Below are positions 55,990 to 64,000 of a stretch of 64,000 nucleotides of DNA, piece by piece. Source of the stretch: an uncultured Christensenellaceae bacterium (lineage in GTDB: Bacteria > Bacillota > Clostridia > Christensenellales > UBA3700); assembly GCA_944376205.1 (NCBI GenBank), contig CALWBV010000002.1, positions 136,520 through 200,519 on the forward strand, written 5' to 3'. A model generated the notes under the pieces. The model was given only the letters and a program-made list of their open reading frames with translations, was not told the origin of the DNA and did no database searches. Positions within the stretch are counted from its first letter, which is position 1. Each line of letters opens with the position of its first letter. The position numbers and the translations under genes were made by a program.

Positions 55990-56754
55990 TTATAAATTTT
56001 TAACTTCCTCTTCTTGCGTTTTGTCAACGGCTTGCGCATTTATAGTATTTTCGGCTTTGTTTTCCTCTGCACCGTCGGCGTTATACGCTCTGCCCGTAAC
56101 GGGAGGAGGTATAAGTTTTGCTTTTCTCAATGCCATTACTATTGGCGGTATGAGTGCGGAAAAGGATATTATCTCTATCACGAAGTTTATGCTGAACCAT
56201 GTAAGTATAAACTCGATCGTAACCATAGTATTGTCGGAGAGCACCTTGCCGTTGTAACAAATTATAGCAAACAGTCCGCAAAGCGCAGTATTGGTAAATA
56301 CGCCCACTGCGGTACTTGCTGCAGAGATAGCAAAGTCCTTGGCTTCGATTTCTTTTTTATTGGTCAGTATCCTTGCCCCGCTCGCATCCGTGCAATATAC
56401 GGGATGCAAAAAGAGCTTTCTCAAACCTTTGCCCATATAGTAACTTACTATACCTATGGCAATTCTCGGCACCATGCATACGAGAGGATTTTGCCATATC
56501 GGCGCCATAACGTGTCCCGCCTTGGTAGTGTACCAAGCAATCTGATTGACCAGCGCCATCATGACAGCAAGTATAGACGTCATTTTGATGTCGTAGCCCT
56601 GTGCCACAATCAGCAAGGGGAAAATCATAAGTGCAAGAGTTACGCCGCCGGGAAAAACGATAGGGTAAAAACAAAAGAATATCGTAAGTGCAAGCATCAA
56701 TGCAAGTATTGCAAGATTTTTGGACCTACGAGTAGAGTTGTGAACGTTATTCAT
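55990..56754 (-). CDS. ECF transporter S-component, probably for pantothenate
   Basis: 254 aa, about five to six membrane helices. LAILALMLALTIFFCFYPIVFPGGVTLALMIFPLLI is the usual start of substrate-binding S-components, which work with a shared EcfAAT energising module. Placement directly before coaX points to pantothenate (PanT-like). A 40-residue hydrophilic Glu/Asn-rich tail follows. GAGGTG precedes the ATG. Another vitamin is possible; substrate rests on the neighbour. Confidence 0.82.
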   Translation of the reverse strand: MNNVHNSTRRSKNLAILALMLALTIFFCFYPIVFPGGVTLALMIFPLLIVAQGYDIKMTSILAVMMALVNQIAWYTTKAGHVMAPIWQNPLVCMVPRIAIGIVSYYMGKGLRKLFLHPVYCTDASGARILTNKKEIEAKDFAISAASTAVGVFTNTALCGLFAIICYNGKVLSDNTMVTIEFILTWFSINFVIEIISFSALIPPIVMALRKAKLIPPPVTGRAYNADGAEENKAENTINAQAVDKTQEEEVKNL

Positions 56755-56851
56755 AAAACACCTCGCTTGAATTCCTTAACGGATATCCATCTTTAACGGT
56801 AACAAAATTTATTCGATATACAGTCGCATATGCGTACCGCTATCTGAAATT

Positions 56852-56880
56852 ATTATACATTAGCATTGCGCAATATACAA
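56852..56880 (-). promoter_or_regulatory. Promoter of the S-component-coaX operon
   Basis: -35 TTGTAT (56880-56875), 17-nt spacer, -10 TATAAT (56857-56852). The leader of about 90 nt contains CCGTTAA twice, 20 nt apart, but no riboswitch I know. Confidence 0.7.
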
Positions 56881-56953
56881 GCGTTTAACGGCAATTTGAG
56901 AAATTGAGCATGTACGGAGTTGTCAAAAACCGTAAAAAAAAGCGCCTATTTCG

Positions 56954-57415
56954 TCAGTTTAACGCACAAATAAAATACATTACAACGCACGAATAGCTAT
57001 ACCATACAAATTTCAATTGCCAGAAAATAAGTGAAAATCTCTCCTCTTTCAAGAGGAAAACGCCTATGGTCAACACAAGTGCGGTCATAAATACGGATAA
57101 AAAGAAACTTATCTCAAGCGCTCTTACCACGAAAAACAGTATGCACCATACGGCATTGAGAAAACCGCATACGGCTATCGGAGCCACTACGTAAGCCCCT
57201 TTTTTAGCGTAAATCAATCTGGAAATAATAGCAATATCGGCAAGATATATTACACTCCATCCCAAAGTTATCCAACCTGCGGACAGCGCAAAATCGGGAA
57301 GCGTCAAACTTTGATAATACTCCCCCGTATCCACAAAATAAGCACTCGGCGCAGCATATAACAAAACTACCCCTACACCTATCGTCATACACCACAACCA
57401 TTTGACCTTGTTCAT
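56954..57415 (-). CDS. TspO/MBR family protein
   Basis: 153 aa with five membrane helices. Typical features are YYQSLTLPDFALSAGWITLGWSVIYL, NAVWCILFF and the aromatic-rich last helix (FWQLKFVWYSYSCVVMYF). TspO binds porphyrins or sterols; its bacterial role is unclear. I favour the ATG at 57415 by comparison with family length; the frame extends to a GTG at 57451. Neither start has a ribosome site. Diverges from the small membrane protein gene at 57511. Confidence 0.83.
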   Translation of the reverse strand: MNKVKWLWCMTIGVGVVLLYAAPSAYFVDTGEYYQSLTLPDFALSAGWITLGWSVIYLADIAIISRLIYAKKGAYVVAPIAVCGFLNAVWCILFFVVRALEISFFLSVFMTALVLTIGVFLLKEERFSLIFWQLKFVWYSYSCVVMYFICALN

Positions 57416-57475
57416 ACTAAACTTTATGGAAAAAGCCTTTATTTTATGCACATACTTAAAATGTCGGACGAAAAA

Positions 57476-57504
57476 TTGACAGTCGGGCGGGCTTGTGCTA
57501 CAAT
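57476..57504 (+). promoter_or_regulatory. Near-consensus promoter, leaderless configuration
   Basis: -35 TTGACA, 17-nt spacer, -10 TACAAT, ending exactly 7 nt before the ATG at 57511. The best promoter match in the window; no ribosome site. Confidence 0.85.
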
Positions 57505-57510
57505 CTAACT

Positions 57511-57813
57511 ATGCAAAAATACAATTTCCTCACATGGTGGCTGTCATTTTCGATAAAGCCCTTGCCTTATAAAATTTTCAAAGGCATAATTACCACGGTT
57601 ATGTTTATAATCTGGGTAAGTTTTGTCGCTGTTTTTACCGAACTTTACTGGCAATTCACTCTGTACTGTTTTCTGCCCGTATTCGTAATCGACACTGTCT
57701 GGGAAATTATCAACTATACGAATTACCGTAAAAAATACAACGCTTATATTCTCAATCAGTCGCAAAACGGCAATGACAGCGGTTCTTCTGTCGAATCTGA
57801 AAAAACAAAGTAA
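57511..57813 (+). CDS. Unknown small membrane protein
   Basis: 100 aa with two membrane helices (about 21-42 and 48-66) between short basic flanks and a Ser/Asn/Glu-rich tail. Family not recognised. The ATG at 57511 is set by a near-perfect promoter with no room for a leader; the frame opens 18 nt earlier, inside the -10 region. It ends in a bidirectional terminator shared with the Cys-rich gene opposite. Confidence 0.75.
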   Translation: MQKYNFLTWWLSFSIKPLPYKIFKGIITTVMFIIWVSFVAVFTELYWQFTLYCFLPVFVIDTVWEIINYTNYRKKYNAYILNQSQNGNDSGSSVESEKTK

Positions 57814-57857
57814 ATTCGAGTTTAGTTACAACAAAAAATACTGTTTAGTGCAAATAC

Positions 57858-57888
57858 AAAAAGAGTACCTTTAGGCACTCTTTTTTTT
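57858..57888. terminator. Bidirectional terminator
   Basis: Stem AAGAGT/ACTCTT plus CC/GG around a TTTA loop with one A-C mismatch, T tract on the plus side and five A (T on minus) on the other. Serves the 57511 gene and the Cys-rich gene. Confidence 0.88.
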
Positions 57889-57916
57889 CTTATGTAGTTC
57901 TGTTATGGGGTTTTGC

Positions 57917-58117
57917 TTATTTACAGCAGCAACAAAGCGCAACGATTACGGGAATGATGCAACCGCAGTCACAGCCGCTTTTGCTTGAGCCGCAAGAAGT
58001 GTTGCCGCATCCGCCGCAGCAAAGCAGCAAGATAATAAGCCACAAGCAATTGAAACCGCCGTTTGAACATTCGTTGTAATTCTGGTTGTTGCAACCACAC
58101 TCATTGAAGTTTGTCAT
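57917..58117 (-). CDS. Cysteine-rich small protein
   Basis: 66 aa containing 15 Cys: four in the Asn-rich N-terminal third (NECGC, NEC, FNC), a hydrophobic stretch LWLIILLL, then CCGGCG, SGCDCGC, a second short hydrophobic stretch and a CCCC tail. GGAGG lies 8 nt before the chosen ATG (58117); an upstream frame of five codons runs through it. Resembles neither a known bacteriocin nor a known metallothionein; a spore-coat or membrane-bound metal/redox protein is possible. No modification enzyme lies nearby. Confidence 0.75.
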   Translation of the reverse strand: MTNFNECGCNNQNYNECSNGGFNCLWLIILLLCCGGCGNTSCGSSKSGCDCGCIIPVIVALCCCCK

Positions 58118-58207
58118 TATTATTTCCTCCATTGTTTTTGAAAGTAGTTTTTTCTACCTTCTTCTATTTCATAATAAGCGGCAAAAAATAAAAATGTTAC
58201 TATATGT

Positions 58208-58236
58208 TTGACAACGCTTGGCAAATTTATTAAAAT
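58208..58236 (+). promoter_or_regulatory. glyQS promoter
   Basis: -35 TTGACA (consensus), 17-nt spacer, -10 TAAAAT. Leader about 45 nt with AAGGAG; no T-box, unlike many Firmicutes glycyl-tRNA synthetase genes. Confidence 0.8.
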
Positions 58237-58289
58237 ATTAAGGTATTACATTATTGTGCGGCAATGCGTACGCACTCAAGGAGTCGAAA

Positions 58290-59678
58290 ATGGCTAATTT
58301 AACTATGGATAAACTCGTTGCTCTTTGCAAGAGCAGAGGTTTCATCTTTGCCGGCAGCGAAATCTACGGCGGTCTTGCTAACACTTGGGACTACGGTCCT
58401 CTCGGTGTAGAACTCAAAAACAATATCAAGCGTGCTTGGTGGAAAAAATTCGTACAGGAAAACACCCTCAACACGGGACTTGACAGCGCTATACTTATGA
58501 ACCCCAACGTCTGGGTAGCTTCGGGACACGTAGGCGGATTTTCCGACCCTCTCATGGACTGCAAAAGCTGTAAGACGAGACACCGTGCAGACAATCTCAT
58601 CGAGGACTATATCAACCGTAAAAAACTCGATCTTTCCATTGCAGGTTGGTCCAACGAACAGATGGAAAAATATATCGCCGACAACAAAATCCCCTGTCCT
58701 AACTGCGGTAAGTGCGATTTTACCGGCGTAAGACAATTCAATCTTATGTTCAAGACTTTCCAAGGCGTTACCGAGGACAGCACGAATACCGTATATCTCC
58801 GTCCCGAAACGGCACAGGGTATCTTCGTAAACTTCCTCAACGTACAGCGTACCACCCGTATGAAAGTTCCTTTCGGTATCGGTCAGATCGGTAAATCTTT
58901 CCGTAACGAAATCACTCCCGGAAACTTTATATTCAGAGTAAGAGAATTCGAACAAATGGAACTCGAGTTCTTCTGCAAGCCCGGTACCGACCTCGAATGG
59001 TTCGCCTACTGGAAAGAGTTCTGCAAAAACTGGCTGTTGGGTCTCGGCATCAAAGAGGAGAGTCTTAAACTCCGTGACCACGATCCCGAGGAACTCTCTC
59101 ACTACTCCAACGCAACCACCGACTTCGAATTCAAATTCCCCTTCGGTTGGGGCGAACTTTGGGGTATCGCAGACCGTACCGATTTCGACCTCAACGCTCA
59201 CGCTAAAGTCAGCGGTAAAAATATGGAATACACCGATCCCAATACCGGTGAAAAATACGTACCTTACGTTATCGAACCTTCGCTCGGCGTAGAGAGAATG
59301 GTGCTCACTCTGCTCTGCAACGCTTACGAAGAACAGGAACTCGAAGGCGGAGACAGTCGTGTGGTAATGCACTTGCATCCTTTTATCGCACCTTATAAAG
59401 TTGCCGTATTGCCCTTGCAGAAAAAGGCTCTCGGCGAAAAAGCCGAAGAACTCTACCGCAATCTTTCCAAGAAATTCTCTGCTACATACGACGAAAGCGC
59501 TTCTATCGGCAAGAGATACCGTCGTCAGGACGAAATCGGAACTCCTTTCTGCGTAACCGTAGACTTCGATACGCTTGAGGACAACTGCGTTACCGTTCGT
59601 GACAGAGACACTATGGAACAGGTAAGAATATCTATCGACGAACTCGAAGATTATATCGCAAAGAGAATCGAGTATTGA
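58290..59678 (+). CDS. glyQS: Glycyl-tRNA synthetase, alpha2 type
   Basis: Class II synthetase charging tRNA-Gly. 462 aa, single chain. Motif 1 lies in the N-terminal third; then come [14 protein letters not shown], motif 2 [22 protein letters not shown], motif 3 [14 protein letters not shown], and a C-terminal anticodon-binding domain ([15 protein letters not shown]). Two Cys pairs (CKSC, CPNC) form a probable zinc ribbon near 100-165. The ATG follows AAGGAG; the frame extends 12 codons upstream without support. Codons are strongly biased to C-ending (CTC, AAC, TTC), a sign of high expression. A long antisense frame opposite is a shadow. Confidence 0.97.
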   Translation: MANLTMDKLVALCKSRGFIFAGSEIYGGLANTWDYGPLGVELKNNIKRAWWKKFVQENTLNTGLDSAILMNPNVWVASGHVGGFSDPLMDCKSCKTRHRADNLIEDYINRKKLDLSIAGWSNEQMEKYIADNKIPCPNCGKCDFTGVRQFNLMFKTFQGVTEDSTNTVYLRPETAQGIFVNFLNVQRTTRMKVPFGIGQIGKSFRNEITPGNFIFRVREFEQMELEFFCKPGTDLEWFAYWKEFCKNWLLGLGIKEESLKLRDHDPEELSHYSNATTDFEFKFPFGWGELWGIADRTDFDLNAHAKVSGKNMEYTDPNTGEKYVPYVIEPSLGVERMVLTLLCNAYEEQELEGGDSRVVMHLHPFIAPYKVAVLPLQKKALGEKAEELYRNLSKKFSATYDESASIGKRYRRQDEIGTPFCVTVDFDTLEDNCVTVRDRDTMEQVRISIDELEDYIAKRIEY

Positions 59679-59700
59679 TATTATCACATACAAATACACA

Positions 59701-59725
59701 AAAGGGGAAGCATTGCTTCCCTTTT
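59701..59725 (+). terminator. glyQS terminator
   Basis: Stem AAAGGGGAAGC/GCTTCCCTTTT with one bulged G and an ATT loop, followed by CTTTC; 22 nt after the stop. Confidence 0.82.
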
Positions 59726-59783
59726 CTTTCCCTTAAAAAGCGATATCTAATACAATTGATTACCGAATAAGTCAGGAGCATTT

Positions 59784-60113
59784 ATGAGTATAACAATCAA
59801 TATCCTATACAGTGGCAAAGACGGCAATGCGCTAAAGTTCGTGAGAGAAATGGAACAAAGCGGCACTGCACAGGCTATCCGTGAAGAAAAAGGCAATCTC
59901 AGATACGAATACTATCTTTCTCTATCCGACGAAAATACCGTACTTCTTATAGACAGTTGGACAGATCAGCAAGCCTTGGATATACATCACTCATCTTTGA
60001 TGATGAATAAAATATCACAGCTTCACAATAAATACGATTTACATATGCAAGTACAGCGCTTTATTCAAGAAGACGACGTGCCAGAAAAGGACATTGTCTT
60101 TATTCGCAAATAA
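59784..60113 (+). CDS. ABM-domain monooxygenase-like protein
   Basis: 109-aa dimeric alpha/beta barrel of the antibiotic-biosynthesis-monooxygenase (YgiN-like) type. NLRYEYYLSLSDENTVLLIDSWTDQQALDIHHSS is the family core with the conserved His. These act on quinols or as heme-handling proteins; the role here is unknown. CAGGAG precedes the ATG. It is followed after 42 nt by the oxidoreductase gene, so the two probably form one unit. Confidence 0.85.
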   Translation: MSITINILYSGKDGNALKFVREMEQSGTAQAIREEKGNLRYEYYLSLSDENTVLLIDSWTDQQALDIHHSSLMMNKISQLHNKYDLHMQVQRFIQEDDVPEKDIVFIRK

Positions 60114-60155
60114 GCAGCGCTTATCGCAAACTATTTAATTTAGTAGGAGGCAAAC

Positions 60156-61388
60156 ATGGACATAGCTATTTTAGGATACGGCGGCAGAGGCAAAATTTAC
60201 GCACAGATACTCGAACGAAAATATAAAAAGCAGGCCCGCATCGTTGCCGTAATAGAAACTAACCCGTCAAAACTCGCAATCGCAAAAAAGTCGCACAACC
60301 TCGATGACGGACAATGTTTTTGCGATTACAAAGAGTTTTTGAAACAAGGTGTACTTGCCGATTGGCTGTTTATATGCACGCAAGACAGCGACCATTTCGC
60401 ACAGACGATAGCAGGACTTAAAAAGGGTTACAATATATTGCTCGAAAAGCCCATATCAAAAGATATCGGAGAATGCGAAACCATTGCGGCTTTTGCTAAA
60501 AAACTCAATAAAAAAGTCGCTGTTTGCCATGTTTTGAGATATACGGCTTTCTATAACAAAGTTAAACAAATCATCGACAGCAAAATACTCGGACAACTCA
60601 TAAGTATTGAAATGGTTGAAAACGTAGGATATTGGCATCAGGCACACAGCTTTATAAGAGGCGATTGGGGAAAAAGCGAAACTTCAACGCCTATGATATT
60701 CGCAAAATGCTGTCACGATCTGGATCTTATGGCTTATTTTGTCGAAAGTTCGTGTTCAACTGTTTGTTCTATAGGCAAACTCAATCATTTTAAGTCCGAA
60801 AACGCACCGCAAGGACACAGCGAATATTGTTCGGAATGTAAACTTACCGACTGCCCTTACGACGCAAAAAAAATATATATAGATACTCTGGCAAAGATAC
60901 CTGTGCATAAACGCAAATATTCATGGCCGCAGTCAAGAGTCGTACCCGACGGCGAACCTACTTTGGAAAAAGTAAAAACCGCACTCGAAAAAGGACAGTT
61001 CGGCAAATGCGTATACGAATGCGACAACGATGTCGTAGATTATCAATCTTCGGTGTTCGAATTCGAAAACGGCGTTCAAGGCTCACTTATCATGACGGCT
61101 TTTTCACCAAAAATATACCGCACGATTACGGTAAGAGGCTCGCTCGGAACACTTGAAGGCAAATTTGAAGACAATGTACTGTATCTCAATATGTTCGGCA
61201 AAAAGTCTCGCAAAATCAATGTTAAAGGTTTGATGAAAGGCGGTCACGGCGGCGGTGACGAAGGACTTATGGACGGACTCATAAACGGAAATTTACGTAC
61301 CGACATTGACTTAAGCATTCAATCGCACAAAATGGCTTATGCCTGTGAGGCTTCCCGACTTCAGGACGGAACTCCTCAAAAGATTTAA
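60156..61388 (+). CDS. Gfo/Idh/MocA family oxidoreductase
   Basis: 410-aa NAD(P)-dependent sugar or inositol dehydrogenase family protein. Rossmann start DIAILGYGGRGKIYAQIL; LLEKPISKD gives the EKP motif; CHDLDLMAYF carries the catalytic Asp-x-x-Asp set. A Cys-rich insertion (EYCSECKLTDCPYDA) near residue 230 is found in one branch of the family. Ribosome site TAGGAGG. Substrate cannot be told; a sugar-related role fits the GH3 gene 2 kb away, but that link is weak. Confidence 0.88.
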   Translation: MDIAILGYGGRGKIYAQILERKYKKQARIVAVIETNPSKLAIAKKSHNLDDGQCFCDYKEFLKQGVLADWLFICTQDSDHFAQTIAGLKKGYNILLEKPISKDIGECETIAAFAKKLNKKVAVCHVLRYTAFYNKVKQIIDSKILGQLISIEMVENVGYWHQAHSFIRGDWGKSETSTPMIFAKCCHDLDLMAYFVESSCSTVCSIGKLNHFKSENAPQGHSEYCSECKLTDCPYDAKKIYIDTLAKIPVHKRKYSWPQSRVVPDGEPTLEKVKTALEKGQFGKCVYECDNDVVDYQSSVFEFENGVQGSLIMTAFSPKIYRTITVRGSLGTLEGKFEDNVLYLNMFGKKSRKINVKGLMKGGHGGGDEGLMDGLINGNLRTDIDLSIQSHKMAYACEASRLQDGTPQKI

Positions 61389-61563
61389 TTATCATGCTTT
61401 GGTATATAATATTTCCGTCGTTCCTCGTCTGAAATAATCTACTTTAGCGTTGACAAGGATTTTATAATTACGATATTTGTTACGGAAAAGATAAAATATT
61501 AACCCTATAGCAATAGTAAAGACATCAAACGCAAATATATACTGGATTTTTTGTGCAATACAA

Positions 61564-61587
61564 AAGGGACTGCAAACACAGTCCCTT
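61564..61587. terminator. Terminator between Gfo gene and guaB
   Basis: Perfect 9-bp stem AAGGGACTG/CAGTCCCTT with a 6-nt loop, between convergent genes. Best fits guaB (40 nt after its stop); a short T-rich tail follows on both strands. Confidence 0.82.
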
Positions 61588-61626
61588 GTTTGTTTATACA
61601 GAATAAATATAACTCTTTTATCAAAT

Positions 61627-63134
<1,508 letters not shown>

Positions 63135-63308
63135 ACTTTTTGGGCGCCGATTGCAAAATTTATCAAAAAAGAACAAGGTTTTTATATAATCGTCATAATC
63201 ATTCATTATATTTTTGTCGCCGTTAACGATAATTTTTCAAAAAGACAATTATCTTGACTGTGTTTTATACGTAATATTTTATAATTAATCAAGAAAGTAA
63301 AATTTTGT

Positions 63309-63339
63309 CTTGTCAGACAAGCTTAAAGTATGCTAAAAT
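63309..63339 (+). promoter_or_regulatory. Promoter and overlapping operator of the GH3 gene
   Basis: -35 TTGTCA (63310-63315), 18-nt spacer, -10 TAAAAT (63334-63339). A perfect dyad CTTGTC-A-GACAAG (63309-63321) covers the -35, so a dimeric repressor there would block transcription, as expected of a sugar-induced glycosidase gene. Confidence 0.6.
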
Positions 63340-63361
63340 ATTTGTTAGACTGGAGGTCAGT

Positions 63362-64000
63362 ATGATTGACGAGATAAAGACACTTATCACCAAAATGACA
63401 CTTGAAGAAAAAGCCGGACTTTGCTCCGGATACGACTTTTGGAGTACAAAACCCGTAAAACGTCTGGGAATTCCCAGCGTGTGTGTTTCTGACGGTCCTC
63501 ACGGACTACGTAAAGAAAACGACGATGACAAAAACGTCGGACTTAAGTCTTCTTTTCCCGCAACAGCCTTCCCTCCTGCAGTAAATCTTGCCAGCAGTTG
63601 GAGCGAAGATATGGCCCGCAAACTCGGAGACTGCCTCGGCAAAGAATGTCTCGATCAGAATGTCAGCGTTATTCTCGGTCCCGGCATAAACATTAAAAGA
63701 AGTCCGCTTTGCGGCAGAAATTTCGAATATCTGTCCGAAGATCCTTATCTTGCGGGTAAACTTGCACGCAGTTACATAGAAGGAGTACAAGCCAACGACG
63801 TCGGCACTTCTCTTAAGCACTTTTGCGCAAACAATCAGGAAAAACTCCGTATGACAATCAACTCTGTCGTCGACGAGAGAACATTGAGGGAGATTTATCT
63901 TCCCGCTTTCGAAGAAGCCGTAAAAGCCCAGCCCGACACCGTTATGTGCTCGTACAACAGACTCAATGGCACTTATCTTTCTGATAACAAACGTCTTTTG
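63362..64000 (+). CDS. Glycoside hydrolase family 3 protein (3' end cut by window)
   Basis: 213 codons visible, translated by hand; the frame stays open to the edge. GH3 N-terminal barrel features: [47 protein letters not shown] and KHFCANNQE, which bind the glycone. The Asp nucleophile (SDW region) lies beyond the window. No signal peptide, so intracellular; likely a beta-glucosidase or beta-xylosidase type. GGAGG precedes the ATG, and a dyad sits on the -35. Confidence 0.94.
   Translation, partial: MIDEIKTLITKMTLEEKAGLCSGYDFWSTKPVKRLGIPSVCVSDGPHGLRKENDDDKNVGLKSSFPATAFPPAVNLASSWSEDMARKLGDCLGKECLDQNVSVILGPGINIKRSPLCGRNFEYLSEDPYLAGKLARSYIEGVQANDVGTSLKHFCANNQEKLRMTINSVVDERTLREIYLPAFEEAVKAQPDTVMCSYNRLNGTYLSDNKRLL

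Noticed and set aside
58299..59699. 466-codon open frame antisense to glyQS
   Set aside because: It exists because glyQS uses few codons that give reverse stops; the peptide has no family signal and the plus-strand gene is certain.

Overview
The window is a piece of an AT-rich, low-GC Gram-positive (Bacillota) chromosome, most likely from an anaerobic endospore-forming Clostridia lineage. A gut group such as Christensenellales is my guess, not something the sequence proves. Evidence: SpoIIID and a SpoVB-type flippase are present, Shine-Dalgarno sequences are strong (AGGAGG type), the short HisG is paired with HisZ, GlyRS is the single-chain alpha2 type, and gene order follows Bacillus/Clostridium housekeeping clusters. 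All statements come from reading the sequence; no database search was run.

Layout. 1-4429 (minus): a his operon, hisZ-hisG-hisD-hisB-hisH, running off the left edge. 4846-10482: recG, then a 1.26 kb gene-free gap, then fakA/yloV and asp23/yloU, with rpmB divergent. 10962-22385 (minus): the conserved yicC-gmk-rpoZ-coaBC-priA-def-fmt-rsmB-rlmN-(Nudix)-rsgA-rpe cluster, with the usual prpC-prkC pair missing and a Nudix gene in its place. 22724-27202 (minus): pcrA-ligA. 27483-32236 (minus): a COG2426 membrane protein, prmA, rsmE, mtaB, hinT and rpsU. 32386-34591: ttcA, spoIIID and two half-size TauE/SafE genes. 34946-38986: a 1346-residue surface protein with five diverged repeats. 39097-40956: a double-LysM protein and a SpoVB-like flippase. 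41194-45474 (plus): folate genes, folA from its own promoter, then folC-folE-folP-folBK behind a tetrahydrofolate riboswitch. 45843-47430 (minus): DUF4363 and DUF421 membrane proteins. 47688-52467 (minus): uvrB-uvrA. 52769-56754 (minus): an unknown two-gene membrane pair, hom, coaX and a probable pantothenate ECF S-component. 56954-61388: TspO-like protein, two small unknown proteins, glyQS, an ABM monooxygenase and a Gfo/Idh/MocA oxidoreductase. 61627-64000: guaB and the start of a GH3 glycosidase.

How genes work together: the long minus-strand cluster joins nucleotide supply (gmk), transcription (rpoZ), CoA synthesis (coaBC), replication restart (priA), formyl-Met metabolism (fmt, def) and rRNA/ribosome maturation (rsmB, rlmN, rsgA). 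CoA synthesis recurs as S-component plus coaX. The folate block covers DHNA to polyglutamylated THF and probably senses THF.

Three features are not explained by ordinary annotation. (1) A 15-bp near-palindrome, TTGAACA(T/A)TGTTCAA, occurs exactly seven times in three clusters. (2) Many genes have a near-consensus sigma-A promoter whose -10 box ends 6-9 nt before the start codon, with no Shine-Dalgarno, so leaderless mRNAs seem common. (3) The large repeat protein has glyQS-like codon usage and an unusual leader with two tandem palindromes.
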